In this document: positions 51,562 through 61,279 of the stretch, piece after piece
Layout: every line of letters starts with the position of its first letter
Position numbering within the stretch: the stretch's first letter is position 1
NCBI RefSeq assembly: GCF_023573145.1
Contig: NZ_CP097635.1
Location: forward strand, 992,001 to 1,056,000
Direction: 5' to 3'
Length of the DNA stretch: 64,000 bases
Source of the DNA: Aquincola tertiaricarbonis
GTDB taxonomy: Bacteria; Pseudomonadota; Gammaproteobacteria; Burkholderiales; Burkholderiaceae_C
Notes under the pieces: model-generated
What the model was told of the DNA's origin: nothing
Databases searched by the model: none
Seen by the model: only the letters and a program-made list of their open reading frames with translations
Made by a program: the position numbers and the translations under genes

Positions 51562-53031
51562 ATGCGTGATTGCCCCACCGCCGCCCCCACGAGGTTCGAA
51601 CTGCTCGCTCAAGAACTCGAGCAGCAGATCGCTGCCGGGGTACTGCGCGCGGGAGACCGCCTGCCCTCCGTGCGCCAGACCTGTGCCAGTCGGGGTGTGA
51701 GCCCCAGCACCGTGTTCCAGGCCTACTACCTACTCGAGTCCCGCGGCCTGGTCCGCGCAGCGCCACGCTCAGGCTACTTCGTCACCGCACGAGCCGACGG
51801 CGTGCTGCTCGCCGAGCCGCAGACCTCGTCTCCCGAATCCGGCTCGCAACCCGTCGAGGTCAATGACCTGATCTATGCGTGCCTCGGCGCCGCGCGGGCT
51901 CGCGACATCGTTCCCTTCGGCTCTGCATTCCCGAGTCCGATCTTGTTTCCTCTCGATCGACTGCGCCGCGCGCTGGTCTCGAGCACGCGGCGGCTCGAGC
52001 CCTGGAGCATGGTCGATGACCTGCCGCCGGGCAATCTGCGGCTCAAGCGCGAGATCGCCAAGCGCTACTTGCGCCAGGGCATGTCGGTGGCCACCGACGA
52101 GATCGTGCTGACCCACGGTGCGATGGAGGCGCTGAACCTGTGCCTCAACGCCGTGACACGGCCGGGTGATGCGGTGGTGGTGGAATCTCCGACCTTCTAC
52201 ATGGCGCTGCAGGCGCTGCAGCGCCTGGGCCTGCGCGCCATCGAGGTGCCGACCCATGTGCGCGAGGGCATCGATCTCGGGCGCCTGGCGCAGGTGATCG
52301 AGCTCTACCGCCCGCAGGCCTGCTGGCTGATGACGAGCTTCCAGAACCCGCTCGGCAGCCTGATGCCCGACGCGAAGAAGCGCGACCTCGTCGAACTGCT
52401 CGCTCGCCACGACGTGCCGCTGATCGAAGACGACGTCTACTCGGAGCTCTACGAGGGCCAGGCAGCGCCGCTGCCGGCCAAGGCCTACGACCGCCGCGGC
52501 CTGGTGCTGCACTGCTCGTCGTTCTCGAAGTGTCTGGCGCCAGGCTACCGCGTCGGCTGGGCTGCGCCCGGCCGGCTGGCGCGCGAGGTCGAACGGTTGA
52601 AGCTGATGACGAGCCTGTCGGGGTCGATCCCGGTACAGGCTGCGTTGGCGGAGTACCTGCAGGAAGGCGGCTACGACCGCCATCTGCGCAGCCTGCGCCA
52701 GTCGTTGCAGACGCAGCGCGACAGCCTGTTCCAGGCCGTGAACCGGCATTTTCCGGACGGGACCCGGGTAGTGCGGCCGGCCGGCGGGTACTTCGTGTGG
52801 GTCGAGCTGCCCGTCGGCGTCGACGCGATGGCGCTGCACCATGCCGCGCTGGGACAACGCATCAGCCTGGCGCCGGGGCCGATGTTCTCGGCACGCGCCG
52901 AGTTCCAGCACCACATCCGGCTGACCTGCGGCCAGCTCTGGGACGAGGCGCTCGAGCGCGCGATGCGCACGCTGGCGCGGCTGGTCGATGACGCAGCGCG
53001 CGCCGTCCCCGCTTCGCCAGCATCGATCTGA
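51562..53031 (+). CDS. MocR-type GntR regulator with an aminotransferase domain
   Basis: A 489-aa protein from ATG 51562. Residues about 10-75 form a GntR winged helix (LAQELEQQIAAGVLRAGDRL, PSVRQTCASRGVSPSTVFQA, YYLLESRGLVRAAPRSGYFV). Residues about 120-475 are a fold-type I aminotransferase with PLP-binding blocks: THGAMEALNLCLNAV, LMTSFQNPLGSLMPD, IEDDVYSELYEG and the Schiff-base lysine K323 in CSSFSKCLAPGYRVGW. Such MocR proteins sense PLP or amino-acid-PLP adducts and usually regulate a divergent or adjacent gene. The next gene starts 89 bases downstream on the same strand. Confidence 0.92.
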   Translation: MRDCPTAAPTRFELLAQELEQQIAAGVLRAGDRLPSVRQTCASRGVSPSTVFQAYYLLESRGLVRAAPRSGYFVTARADGVLLAEPQTSSPESGSQPVEVNDLIYACLGAARARDIVPFGSAFPSPILFPLDRLRRALVSSTRRLEPWSMVDDLPPGNLRLKREIAKRYLRQGMSVATDEIVLTHGAMEALNLCLNAVTRPGDAVVVESPTFYMALQALQRLGLRAIEVPTHVREGIDLGRLAQVIELYRPQACWLMTSFQNPLGSLMPDAKKRDLVELLARHDVPLIEDDVYSELYEGQAAPLPAKAYDRRGLVLHCSSFSKCLAPGYRVGWAAPGRLAREVERLKLMTSLSGSIPVQAALAEYLQEGGYDRHLRSLRQSLQTQRDSLFQAVNRHFPDGTRVVRPAGGYFVWVELPVGVDAMALHHAALGQRISLAPGPMFSARAEFQHHIRLTCGQLWDEALERAMRTLARLVDDAARAVPASPASI

Positions 53032-53120
53032 TCCGATCGTCGGGGCCCGCAACTGCTCACACCGCCGGAGCAGGCCGCTCGGCAGACTGCCGGCATGTCG
53101 AGATCCACCTCGCCCTGCCC

Positions 53121-56021
53121 ATGCCGCAACGCGATGCCGCGCTGACGATGCTCGAAGCCGGAGCCTTGTCTGCGGGCCCCGAACGCGCGCTGCGAGAGGT
53201 ACTTGATCGGCTCGGTCCGTCCGTGTTCGCCGGCCTGCTCGACGCCGACGGCGTGCTGCGTTACGCCAACCAGGCGGCGCTGCAGGCCATCGGCGCCGCG
53301 CCGGAGGAGGTGCTCGGCCAGCGTTTCGAGACGACGCCCTGGTGGCAGGCCTGCGAGTTGTCGCAGCGGCGGCTGCAGCAGGCCTTGGCCAGAGCATCGC
53401 GCGGGGAGGCCTCGCGCTTCGACGTGCGTGTGGCCACGCGCCGCGGAACCACGCTGTCGATGGACTTCTCGCTGCTGCCGCTCTACGGGCCCGACGGACG
53501 CATCGCCTGGCTCATCCCTTCCGCGTGCGACGTGAGCGACCGCGAGCGCGCACAGCGCCAGTTGCGATTGACCCGCCATGCCGTCGAACAGGCCAACGAC
53601 GCGCTATTCCAGGTCGGGCCCGACGGCGCCTTCCGCGATGCGAACGCAGCGGCATGCCGGCTGCTGGGGCTCACGCGGGAGCAACTGCTGCGGCTGCGTG
53701 TGCCGGACATCGACACGCAGGTCGACGACACGCAGTGGCCGCAGCGTTGGCGCGAGATGTGCGAACGCGGTTCGCTGCGCTTCGAGACCAGCCTTCGCCA
53801 TCACCAGGGTCATGAGATTCCTGTCGACGTCTCTGTCAGCCTGGTGACCAGTGACGGGGAGACGTTCGCCCATGTCTGCGTTGACGACCTGCGCGACCGA
53901 CGCGCCGCCGAACAGCGCATCCAGCGGCTCCTGCAGTTCGACGAGCTGACCGGATTGCCGAACCGCCAGCGGCTCTTCGAGCTCCTGGCCGCGACCTTGC
54001 AGACCGGCGCCGAAACCGCGGTGCTGGTGCTGGAGCTCGACCGTTTCAAGCGCATCAACGACGGCCTCGGCCTGCACATCGGCGACGCGGTGTTGCGCGA
54101 GGTGGCGCAACGCATCGCCACCCCCTTGCGCAGCACCGATCTCGTGGCGCGCCGCGGCGGCGACGAGTTCGTGGTCGTGATGCCCTCTCCATCAGGAGCG
54201 GCGATGGACGTCGCGCAGGCGCTGCTGGACACCGTCGCCCGGCCGATCACGATCGGGTCGCACGAGATCCACCTGACCTGCAGCGTCGGCATTGCGCGGT
54301 CACCCGCCGACGGCGACCGCGCCGAGACCCTGCTGCGCCACGCCAACGCAGCGTTGGAACAGGCCAAGCGGCTGGGCCGCAACCAGGTCAGCGTCTATAC
54401 CCGGGCACCTCATGACGACGACCCCCAACGGCTGGCGCTGGAAACAGCGCTGCGCCAGGCGTCGCGCGACGAGCAACTCGAGCTGCACTACCAGCCGCAG
54501 GTCGACCTGGTGCAGGGCCGAATCGTCGGCGTCGAGGCCTTGCTGCGCTGGCAGCACCCGACGCTGGGGCACGTCGCCCCGGATCGCTTCATCCCGATCG
54601 CCGAGGAGACTGGCCTGATCGTCCCCATCGGCGATTGGGTGCTGCGCCGCGCCGTCGAGCAGGCAGCGGCCTGGCAGCGCGCCGGGCTGCCGCCGCTGCG
54701 CATGGCGGTCAACCTGTCGGCCCGCCAGCTGCTGCAGCAGGACCTGGCGCGACGCATCGAAGGCCTGCTCGCTGCGAGCGGCCTCGACCCGCGGCGCTTC
54801 GGCGTCGAGGTCACCGAGAGCATGCTGATCACCAACTTCGACCAGGCGGTGCAGCACCTGCGGGCGCTGCGCGCGCTCGGCGTCGAGGTCTCGCTCGACG
54901 ACTTCGGCACCGGCTACTCGAGCCTGAGCTACCTGCGCCGGCTGCCGGTCGACGTGGTCAAGATCGACCGCTCGCTGGTGCCCGACGTCACTGCCCCGGC
55001 CGAAGACGTGTCGATTACGCGCGCCATCATCACGATGGCGCACCAGCTGCAGATGAAGGTGCTCGCCGAGGGCGTCGAGAGCGAAGGCCAGGCGGCACTG
55101 CTCGCCGCGAACCAGTGCGACCAGATGCAGGGCTGGTGGTTCAGTGCCGCACAGTCGGCGGCGGCGGTCGAGACGATGCTGCGCGAAGGCCGGCGCGTCG
55201 ATCCGGCGCTGCTCGGCCGGCGGTCACGCGAGCGCACCCTGCTGCTGGTCGACGACGAGGAGAACATCGTCGCCGCGCTGCGCCGGCTGCTGCGCGCCGA
55301 AGGCTGGCGCCTGCTCAGCGCCACCAGCGCCGAGCAGGCGCTGGAGCTGATGGCACGGCACGAGGTCGACGTGATCCTGTCCGACCAGCGCATGCCGGGC
55401 CTGACCGGCGTCGAGTTGCTGCGCCGTGCCCGGCAGCTGTACCGGGAGACGATCCGGCTGGTGCTCTCGGGCTACACCGAGCTGCAATCGATCACCGACG
55501 CGATCAACGAGGGTGCGATCTACAAGTTCCTCGCCAAGCCGTGGGACGACGAGCAGTTGCGCTCGCACCTGCGCGAGGCCTTCGGATTGAAGGAGATGGC
55601 CGACCAGAACCGCCGCCTCGACCGGGAGGTGCAGGCTGCCAACCGGGAACTGGCCGAGCTGAACCGGCGGCTGCAGACGCTGCTGAGTGCGCAGCGCGAG
55701 CAGAACGAGCGCGAAGTCGGCAGTCGCGAGGCGGCGCAGGAGTTGCTGGATGCCGTGCCGGTACCCGTGTTCGGCATCGACGACCAAGGCCTGCTGGTCT
55801 TCGCCAACGCGCCGGCGCAGGCGCTGTTCGGACTGGATGGCAGCCTTCTGGGCGGGCCGGCGGACGAGCACCTGCCGCAGAGCCTGCGGCCGGCGCTGGA
55901 CGGCGAGCCCCTGATGCAAATGCACGCGGGGCGCCGCTGGTGGGCGATGAGCCGGCCGTTGAGCGGCAGTGCACGCGGCCGCCTGTTGGTGCTGCTGCCG
56001 CAAGCGGGGGCCTCGAAGTGA
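53121..56021 (+). CDS. PAS-PAS-GGDEF-EAL-REC-PAS c-di-GMP protein
   Basis: A 966-aa cytoplasmic protein. PAS about 30-140 and 150-265, GGDEF about 270-430 with an intact GGDEF motif at 346-350, EAL about 445-690 with EAL at 472-474 and DDFGTGYSSLSYLRRLPVDV, then a receiver about 705-825 (phosphoacceptor D755 in ILSDQRMPG), a coiled coil (REVQAANRELAELNRRLQTL) and a C-terminal PAS about 875-960. Both catalytic motifs look functional, so it could make or degrade c-di-GMP; the receiver placed after EAL is unusual and allows control by phosphorylation. First gene of a coupled operon; its stop overlaps the next start (GTGA). Confidence 0.92.
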   Translation: MPQRDAALTMLEAGALSAGPERALREVLDRLGPSVFAGLLDADGVLRYANQAALQAIGAAPEEVLGQRFETTPWWQACELSQRRLQQALARASRGEASRFDVRVATRRGTTLSMDFSLLPLYGPDGRIAWLIPSACDVSDRERAQRQLRLTRHAVEQANDALFQVGPDGAFRDANAAACRLLGLTREQLLRLRVPDIDTQVDDTQWPQRWREMCERGSLRFETSLRHHQGHEIPVDVSVSLVTSDGETFAHVCVDDLRDRRAAEQRIQRLLQFDELTGLPNRQRLFELLAATLQTGAETAVLVLELDRFKRINDGLGLHIGDAVLREVAQRIATPLRSTDLVARRGGDEFVVVMPSPSGAAMDVAQALLDTVARPITIGSHEIHLTCSVGIARSPADGDRAETLLRHANAALEQAKRLGRNQVSVYTRAPHDDDPQRLALETALRQASRDEQLELHYQPQVDLVQGRIVGVEALLRWQHPTLGHVAPDRFIPIAEETGLIVPIGDWVLRRAVEQAAAWQRAGLPPLRMAVNLSARQLLQQDLARRIEGLLAASGLDPRRFGVEVTESMLITNFDQAVQHLRALRALGVEVSLDDFGTGYSSLSYLRRLPVDVVKIDRSLVPDVTAPAEDVSITRAIITMAHQLQMKVLAEGVESEGQAALLAANQCDQMQGWWFSAAQSAAAVETMLREGRRVDPALLGRRSRERTLLLVDDEENIVAALRRLLRAEGWRLLSATSAEQALELMARHEVDVILSDQRMPGLTGVELLRRARQLYRETIRLVLSGYTELQSITDAINEGAIYKFLAKPWDDEQLRSHLREAFGLKEMADQNRRLDREVQAANRELAELNRRLQTLLSAQREQNEREVGSREAAQELLDAVPVPVFGIDDQGLLVFANAPAQALFGLDGSLLGGPADEHLPQSLRPALDGEPLMQMHAGRRWWAMSRPLSGSARGRLLVLLPQAGASK

Positions 56022-56149
56022 CCACCCCGGCGACTCCCGACAAGCCGCCGGTGGCGCTGGCGCACCTGTTCCGCCACAGCCTGCGCGATGGGCGGGTGCA
56101 TCCGCTGCTGCACCTGGTGCAGCGCTATCGCCAGGAGGCGCCGCGATGA
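56018..56149 (+). CDS. 43-aa ORF coupled on both sides within the c-di-GMP operon
   Basis: GTG 56018 overlaps the stop of the GGDEF-EAL gene (GTGA), and its own stop overlaps the ATG of the HDOD gene (ATGA). The product is basic and proline-containing: TTPATPDKPPVALAHLFRHS, LRDGRVHPLLHLVQRYRQEA, PR. No membrane helix. The double 4-base overlap makes a real gene, or at least a translational-coupling leader, more likely than chance. Possible roles are a small adaptor for the neighbouring proteins or merely a ribosome relay. Not recognised as a family. Confidence 0.55.
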   Translation: MTTPATPDKPPVALAHLFRHSLRDGRVHPLLHLVQRYRQEAPR

Positions 56150-57009
56150 ACGGTGCGATGAAGACGGCCCTGCGATCGATCTCCCGCGACGAACTGCTCG
56201 CCGCACTGCGTGACCTGCCCCCGCTGCCGTCGGTGGTGCTCGAACTGGTCGAGTCGCTCGGCCACGAGGAGCTCAGCGCCGGGCAGTACGCGGCCAAGAT
56301 CTCGCGCGACCAGGCGCTGGCCGCCAAGACCCTGCGCCTGGCCAATTCGTCGTTCTACGGCCGTGGCCGGCAGGTCCACTCGGTCGCCGAGGCGATCTCG
56401 GTCCTCGGGCTGCGCACGGTGCGCGGCGTCGTCACGGCCGCGGGCATGGCTGGCAGCTTCCAGCGCCGTCCCGGCTTCGACCACCACGCCTTCTGGCGCC
56501 ATTCGATCGGCAGCGCGCTGTGCGCGCAGGCCCTGGCCGGTGAGCTGGGGCGCGACGGCGCCGACCTGGCGTTCACGGTCGGGCTGCTGCACGACATCGG
56601 CCGGCTGGCGCTGGCCAGCGCGTTTGCACCCGCCTATGCCGAGGTCGAGCAGTGGCGGCGCGACCAGGACTGTCCCGATGGCGACGCCGAACGCGCCGTG
56701 CTCGGCATCGACCACGCCGAGGTCGGCGGGCTGATCGCGCGGCAGTGGAACTTCGCGCCGGCCATCGTCGACGCCATCCGCGAGCACCACGCACCGCCGG
56801 ACGGCGCCGCGATCACGCTGACGGGCATCGCCCACGTGGCCGATGCCGTGGCCCACGCGCTCGGCCTGGCCGGCGACGCCGACGAGGCGGTGCCGACGCT
56901 GGTGCTGCCGGTCTGGGCCGCGTGCCGCCTGGACGACAAGGCCTGCCTGCGGATCTTCGCCCGCACCGAGGCGCAGTTCGAGACTGTCTGCGAAGCGCTG
57001 CTTCACTGA
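56146..57009 (+). CDS. HDOD-domain protein
   Basis: A 287-aa protein. The HDOD domain covers about 20-220: LPPLPSVVLELVESLGHEEL, AAKISRDQALAAKTLRLANS, SFYGRGRQVHSVAEAISVLG, HAFWRHSIGSALCAQALAGE and GLLHDIGRLALASAFAPAYA. It keeps the LLHDIG segment, which in true HD enzymes binds metal, but HDOD proteins generally lack hydrolase activity and act as signalling partners. It starts within the 43-aa ORF stop (ATGA) and is 5 bases from the kinase gene that follows. Confidence 0.88.
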   Translation: MNGAMKTALRSISRDELLAALRDLPPLPSVVLELVESLGHEELSAGQYAAKISRDQALAAKTLRLANSSFYGRGRQVHSVAEAISVLGLRTVRGVVTAAGMAGSFQRRPGFDHHAFWRHSIGSALCAQALAGELGRDGADLAFTVGLLHDIGRLALASAFAPAYAEVEQWRRDQDCPDGDAERAVLGIDHAEVGGLIARQWNFAPAIVDAIREHHAPPDGAAITLTGIAHVADAVAHALGLAGDADEAVPTLVLPVWAACRLDDKACLRIFARTEAQFETVCEALLH

Positions 57010-57014
57010 AGAAC

Positions 57015-57919
<905 letters not shown>

Positions 57920-57923
<4 letters not shown>

Positions 57924-59224
57924 CAACCGCGCTCCCGGCCTGGACGCTGCTCGCCGTCGACGACGAGCCGAACATCCTCGCGGCACTGCGGCGGCTCTTT
58001 CGCGCCACGGGCTGGCGCATCCTGACGGCCGGGCACGCCGAAGAGGGGCTGGCGCTGCTTGCCACGGAATCGATTGACGCCGTGCTGTCGGACATGCGCA
58101 TGCCCGGCATGGACGGCGTGCAGTTCCTCGAGCGCGTTAGCCAGGGCTGGCCGCGGACCGCGCGATTGCTGCTGACGGGCCAGGCAGATCTGGCCTCGAC
58201 GATCGCTGCCATCAACCGTGGGGGGCTGCACCGGTACATCACCAAGCCCTGGAACGACGACGAGTTACTGCTGACAATGCGTCAGGTCGCGCAGAACCAG
58301 CAGCTCGAAGCCGACAATCTGGCGTTGGAGCGGCTCACGCAACAGCAGAACGACGAACTGAGGACACTGAACTCGAGTCTGGAGATCCGCGTCGCCTTGC
58401 GCACCGAGGAACTCGCTGCCGCCAACCACCGGCTGAAGCGCAACTACCTGACGTCGATCAGGGCCTTCACCGCGCTGATCGAGCTGCGCGGCAGCGCCCA
58501 GGTCGGGCACGCGCGCCAGGTGGCCGATCTGTCTCGGCGCATCGCCCAGGCAATGAGCCTGGATGCCGACACCGCGCACGACCTGCCGATTGCCGCGCTG
58601 CTGCACGACATCGGCCACATCGGCCTCAGCGACGCAGTGCTGGCGCGGCCGGTGAACCGGCTCGACCGCGACGAATTGCGACGCTACCGCCTGCACCCAG
58701 TGCTAGGGGAGCAGGCCTTGCTGGCCAGCGATGACATGCAGGGCGTCGCGCCGCTGATCCGCGCCCATCATGAGCGCTGGGACGGGCTGGGCTATCCCGA
58801 TGGCCTGCGCGGCGCGGCGATCCCGCTCGGTGCCCGCATCCTGGCTGTGGCTGACGCCTTCGAGGACTTGCGCAGTGGCCGGATCGACGGTCAGGCCCTG
58901 AGCCCGCTGGATGCCCGCCACACGATTCTCGCCGCTCGCGGCAGCCAGTTCGACCCGACCGTCGTCGATGCCTTCGCGAGCCTGTTTTCGTCGGCACCAC
59001 CCAAGGCGACCGTGGCGACGCTGCGCCTGCGTACCGCGGACCTGCGCGCCGGGCAGACGCTGGCACAGGACTTCGTGTCGCCCGAGGGCGTGCTGCTGCT
59101 GTCGGCCGGACAGCAGCTGAACGACGACCTGATCGGTCGCATCTGTGCGTTCGAGCGAAAACATGGCCTGGCGCTGACCTTGGCCGTGCAGGCGCCACCG
59201 GGGGCGCCGGAGGCTCGCTCGTGA
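57920..59224 (+). CDS. REC-HD-GYP c-di-GMP phosphodiesterase
   Basis: A 434-aa response regulator. Receiver about 8-125 (AVDDEPNILAALRRLF; phosphoacceptor in DAVLSDMRMPGMDG; KPW), a coiled coil (LTQQQNDELRTLNSSLEIRV) and an HD-GYP domain about 185-350: LLHDIGHIGLSD (HD), RAHHERWDGLGYPDGLRG (HH and GYP), ADAFEDLRSG. The HD and GYP motifs are intact, so it should hydrolyse c-di-GMP to pGpG or GMP. The C-terminal about 80 residues (LRTADLRAGQTLAQDFVSPE) form an extra beta domain often attached to such proteins. Coupled to the kinase before it and to the receiver after it. Confidence 0.93.
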
Positions 59225-59736
59225 AGCGGGTGTTGATCGTCGACGACGAGACGCCGATCCTGCACGCGCTGCGGCGTCTGCTGCAGCGGCACTTCAAGCC
59301 GCAGCAGCTCGGCGTGGAGGTTTGCGCAGATCCGCTGCACGCCCTGCAGCGCCTGCACGAGGTGCACGTCGACGTGCTGATCAGCGACTACCGCATGCCG
59401 CGGATGGATGGCGTGACGCTGCTCGCCCGCGCCAGGGAACTGGACCCACGCACGGTGCGCCTGATGCTCAGCGCGGCCTCCGACTTCGGTACCGTGCTGG
59501 CGGCGGTGAATCGGGCCGGGGTCTACTGCTACATCCCGAAGCCGTGGAGCGAACCGCAGTTGCTGGCCGACGTGCGCGCGGCGCTGGTGTTCGATCCCTG
59601 TGCCGTCCCGAGCGCCGACGAACTGGAACGGCGTCGGCTCGAGGCGATGGAGCCGGGCATCACGCAGGTCGAGTGGGGCCCGAACGGCGAAGTGCTGATG
59701 CCGGGCCACCTGCCGACGCGACCGGGCAGGCTTTGA
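59221..59736 (+). CDS. Single-receiver response regulator
   Basis: A 171-aa protein from GTG 59221, overlapping the previous stop (GTGA). Receiver about 3-125: RVLIVDDETPILHALRRLL, phosphoacceptor D in VLISDYRMPRMDG and the Lys in YIPKPWSEPQ. A C-terminal extension of about 45 residues (ELERRRLEAMEPGITQVEWG) is unassigned. The receiver type matches those of the GGDEF-EAL and HD-GYP proteins in the same operon (KPW rather than KPF), suggesting a common phosphodonor. Confidence 0.88.
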   Translation: MKRVLIVDDETPILHALRRLLQRHFKPQQLGVEVCADPLHALQRLHEVHVDVLISDYRMPRMDGVTLLARARELDPRTVRLMLSAASDFGTVLAAVNRAGVYCYIPKPWSEPQLLADVRAALVFDPCAVPSADELERRRLEAMEPGITQVEWGPNGEVLMPGHLPTRPGRL

Positions 59737-59827
59737 GTCCACTGCGGTGCGGCCGCTGCAACGAATTGACGAGGTACTCGCTTGCCCAGGCGCACAATGA
59801 GCGTCCACTACCGGCAGGGCGGGCACC

Positions 59828-60304
59828 ATGCCGTCACCTCGTCGAAGCCCGGGCCAGTTGCTCCAGGAAACGCGCGAGCATTGGCCACTGATGAACCACT
59901 ACGAGCGCTTCGAGCACATGGTCGCGTTCGTCCTGAGCGTGATCATCGCGCTGGTGATTGCACTCGCCCTGCTGCAGTTGCTGACGCGTGTTGTGCCGCT
60001 GCTCGTGACGGGCTCGATAGATCCGCTGGATCACGAAGTCTTCCAAGGCCTGTTCGGGATGATCATGACCTTGCTGATCGCGCTCGAGTTCAAGCATTCG
60101 ATCATTCGCGTGGCCCTGCGCCGCGAGAGCATCGTGCAGGTCAAGACCGTGGTGCTGATCGCATTGCTGGCCCTGTCGAGAAAGTTCATCGTTCTGAACA
60201 GCAAGGTCACGGAAGCGCAGACCATTGCCGCACTGGCGCTTGCCACGCTCGTGTTGGGCGTCGTCTACTGGCTTCTCCGCGAGCGCGACGATCGGCTGCC
60301 GTAA
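59828..60304 (+). CDS. PsiE-like membrane protein
   Basis: A 158-aa protein with four hydrophobic helices: MVAFVLSVIIALVIALALLQ, VFQGLFGMIMTLLIALEF, VVLIALLALSRKFIVL and IAALALATLVLGVVYWLLRE. The pattern and the LEFKHSI segment match the phosphate-starvation-inducible PsiE family, whose function is unknown. It begins 91 bases after the signalling operon and may be transcribed separately. Confidence 0.82.
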   Translation: MPSPRRSPGQLLQETREHWPLMNHYERFEHMVAFVLSVIIALVIALALLQLLTRVVPLLVTGSIDPLDHEVFQGLFGMIMTLLIALEFKHSIIRVALRRESIVQVKTVVLIALLALSRKFIVLNSKVTEAQTIAALALATLVLGVVYWLLRERDDRLP

Positions 60305-60578
60305 GACCGCTGCGCGGGTCCGGGAGCTGCGCTGGGAGTGAAGTGACTGGGCTCAGTGCTACCTCACAACACCTTCGGCGGCCCTGAGTGCCGGCCCGGA
60401 CCGCGTCTGCGAGTTCGTCGCCACGCACACCCACCGTTGGGAGGCAGCCTTGTGGCGTCGAGACTTGCGGGTTGTAAGGCCGCTTTAGGTCGATTCCGGG
60501 CGACCGTCCCGGCGATCTGCCTGCCGAATACCGGTCGCTGACCGACGATCGGGCATAGGCACGATGCGGGTGGCGGCG
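60305..60578. other. Intergenic region without a supported gene
   Basis: About 270 bases between convergent genes (PsiE-like on plus, ParE-like on minus). Frames here are fragmentary. I see no clear hairpin with a U-run. Confidence 0.4.
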
Positions 60579-60905
60579 TCAGTTCGCGCCGAACTCGCCG
60601 CCCAGGATCGCGATGATGTCTTGGCGCTCGCCCAGCAGTCGGACCACGTCCAGATGGCCCCCTCGCTCGAAGTAGCACCACAGCAGCGGAAACTTCCCCA
60701 CCCGCCAGGTCCGCAGCCCCGGTATTCCGAGCAACTTCCCGAGCCTCGGCGAGCCGATGCCCGGTTCGAGTTCGATCTGGTCGAGCGCCTTGTTGGTGTC
60801 CCTGGCCACTTTCACCGCAAGGCGGGTGCCGCCCTCCTTGCGGTAGTGCCGCACCTCGCCCTGCTGATCGCGCAGCGCCAGCGGGCGCAGAACCGCCGGC
60901 TTCAA
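60579..60905 (-). CDS. ParE/RelE-type toxin
   Basis: A 108-aa protein starting at a TTG that overlaps the antitoxin stop. The RelE/ParE fold is visible: helix LAVKVARDTNKALDQIELEP, then GSPRLGKLLGIPGLRTWRVG, KFPLLWCYFERGGHLDVVRL and LGERQDIIAILGG. ParE toxins inhibit DNA gyrase, RelE toxins cleave mRNA; the sequence alone favours ParE because of the ParD-like partner. The pair is intact. Confidence 0.83.
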   Translation of the reverse strand: MKPAVLRPLALRDQQGEVRHYRKEGGTRLAVKVARDTNKALDQIELEPGIGSPRLGKLLGIPGLRTWRVGKFPLLWCYFERGGHLDVVRLLGERQDIIAILGGEFGAN

Positions 60906-61153
60906 TCGATCTCGCCGCGAGCGATCGCGAGCAGTGCCTTCTCGTCGGCCTTGGTGCGACGCCGACCGGGCCCGGATGCCAGCCCTTCTTCGATGAGATC
61001 GCGCAGCCGCTTCTTGGCCTGCTCTTCCTGGTCACGCCGGACCAGATCACGGATGTACTCACTGGTGTTGCCGTAGTTGCCTGCGGCGACCCGGTTGTCG
61101 ATGTACTCGCGCATCGATTCGGGCAAGGCAAAGCTCATGGTTTGGCGGCTCAT
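60902..61153 (-). CDS. ParD-type antitoxin
   Basis: An 83-aa protein from ATG 61153 (MSRQTMSFALPESMREYIDN). The ribbon-helix-helix N-terminus and the characteristic GNYGNTSEYIRDLVRRDQEE motif identify ParD; the C-terminal tail binds the toxin. The frame is open upstream, but the palindrome at 61172-61188 would lie within the coding sequence if an earlier start were used. Autoregulation through that palindrome is expected. Confidence 0.88.
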   Translation of the reverse strand: MSRQTMSFALPESMREYIDNRVAAGNYGNTSEYIRDLVRRDQEEQAKKRLRDLIEEGLASGPGRRRTKADEKALLAIARGEID

Positions 61154-61171
61154 GCGCGAATCTTGGGCCGC

Positions 61172-61188
61172 TTGACAACGGTTGTCAA
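61172..61188. promoter_or_regulatory. Palindromic operator of parDE
   Basis: TTGACAAC-G-GTTGTCAA is a perfect inverted repeat with a one-base centre, 18 bases before the parD start. TTGACA also resembles a -35 element, so ParD binding would block the promoter. Confidence 0.75.
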
Positions 61189-61279
61189 CTCCGCCGGCCA
61201 ACATCTTGACCGATCGAGGGATGCTGCCGCGGGCCTCGTCACGAAGCCGACCGAGCTGCCTGACCCGGCGCACGCTGGA

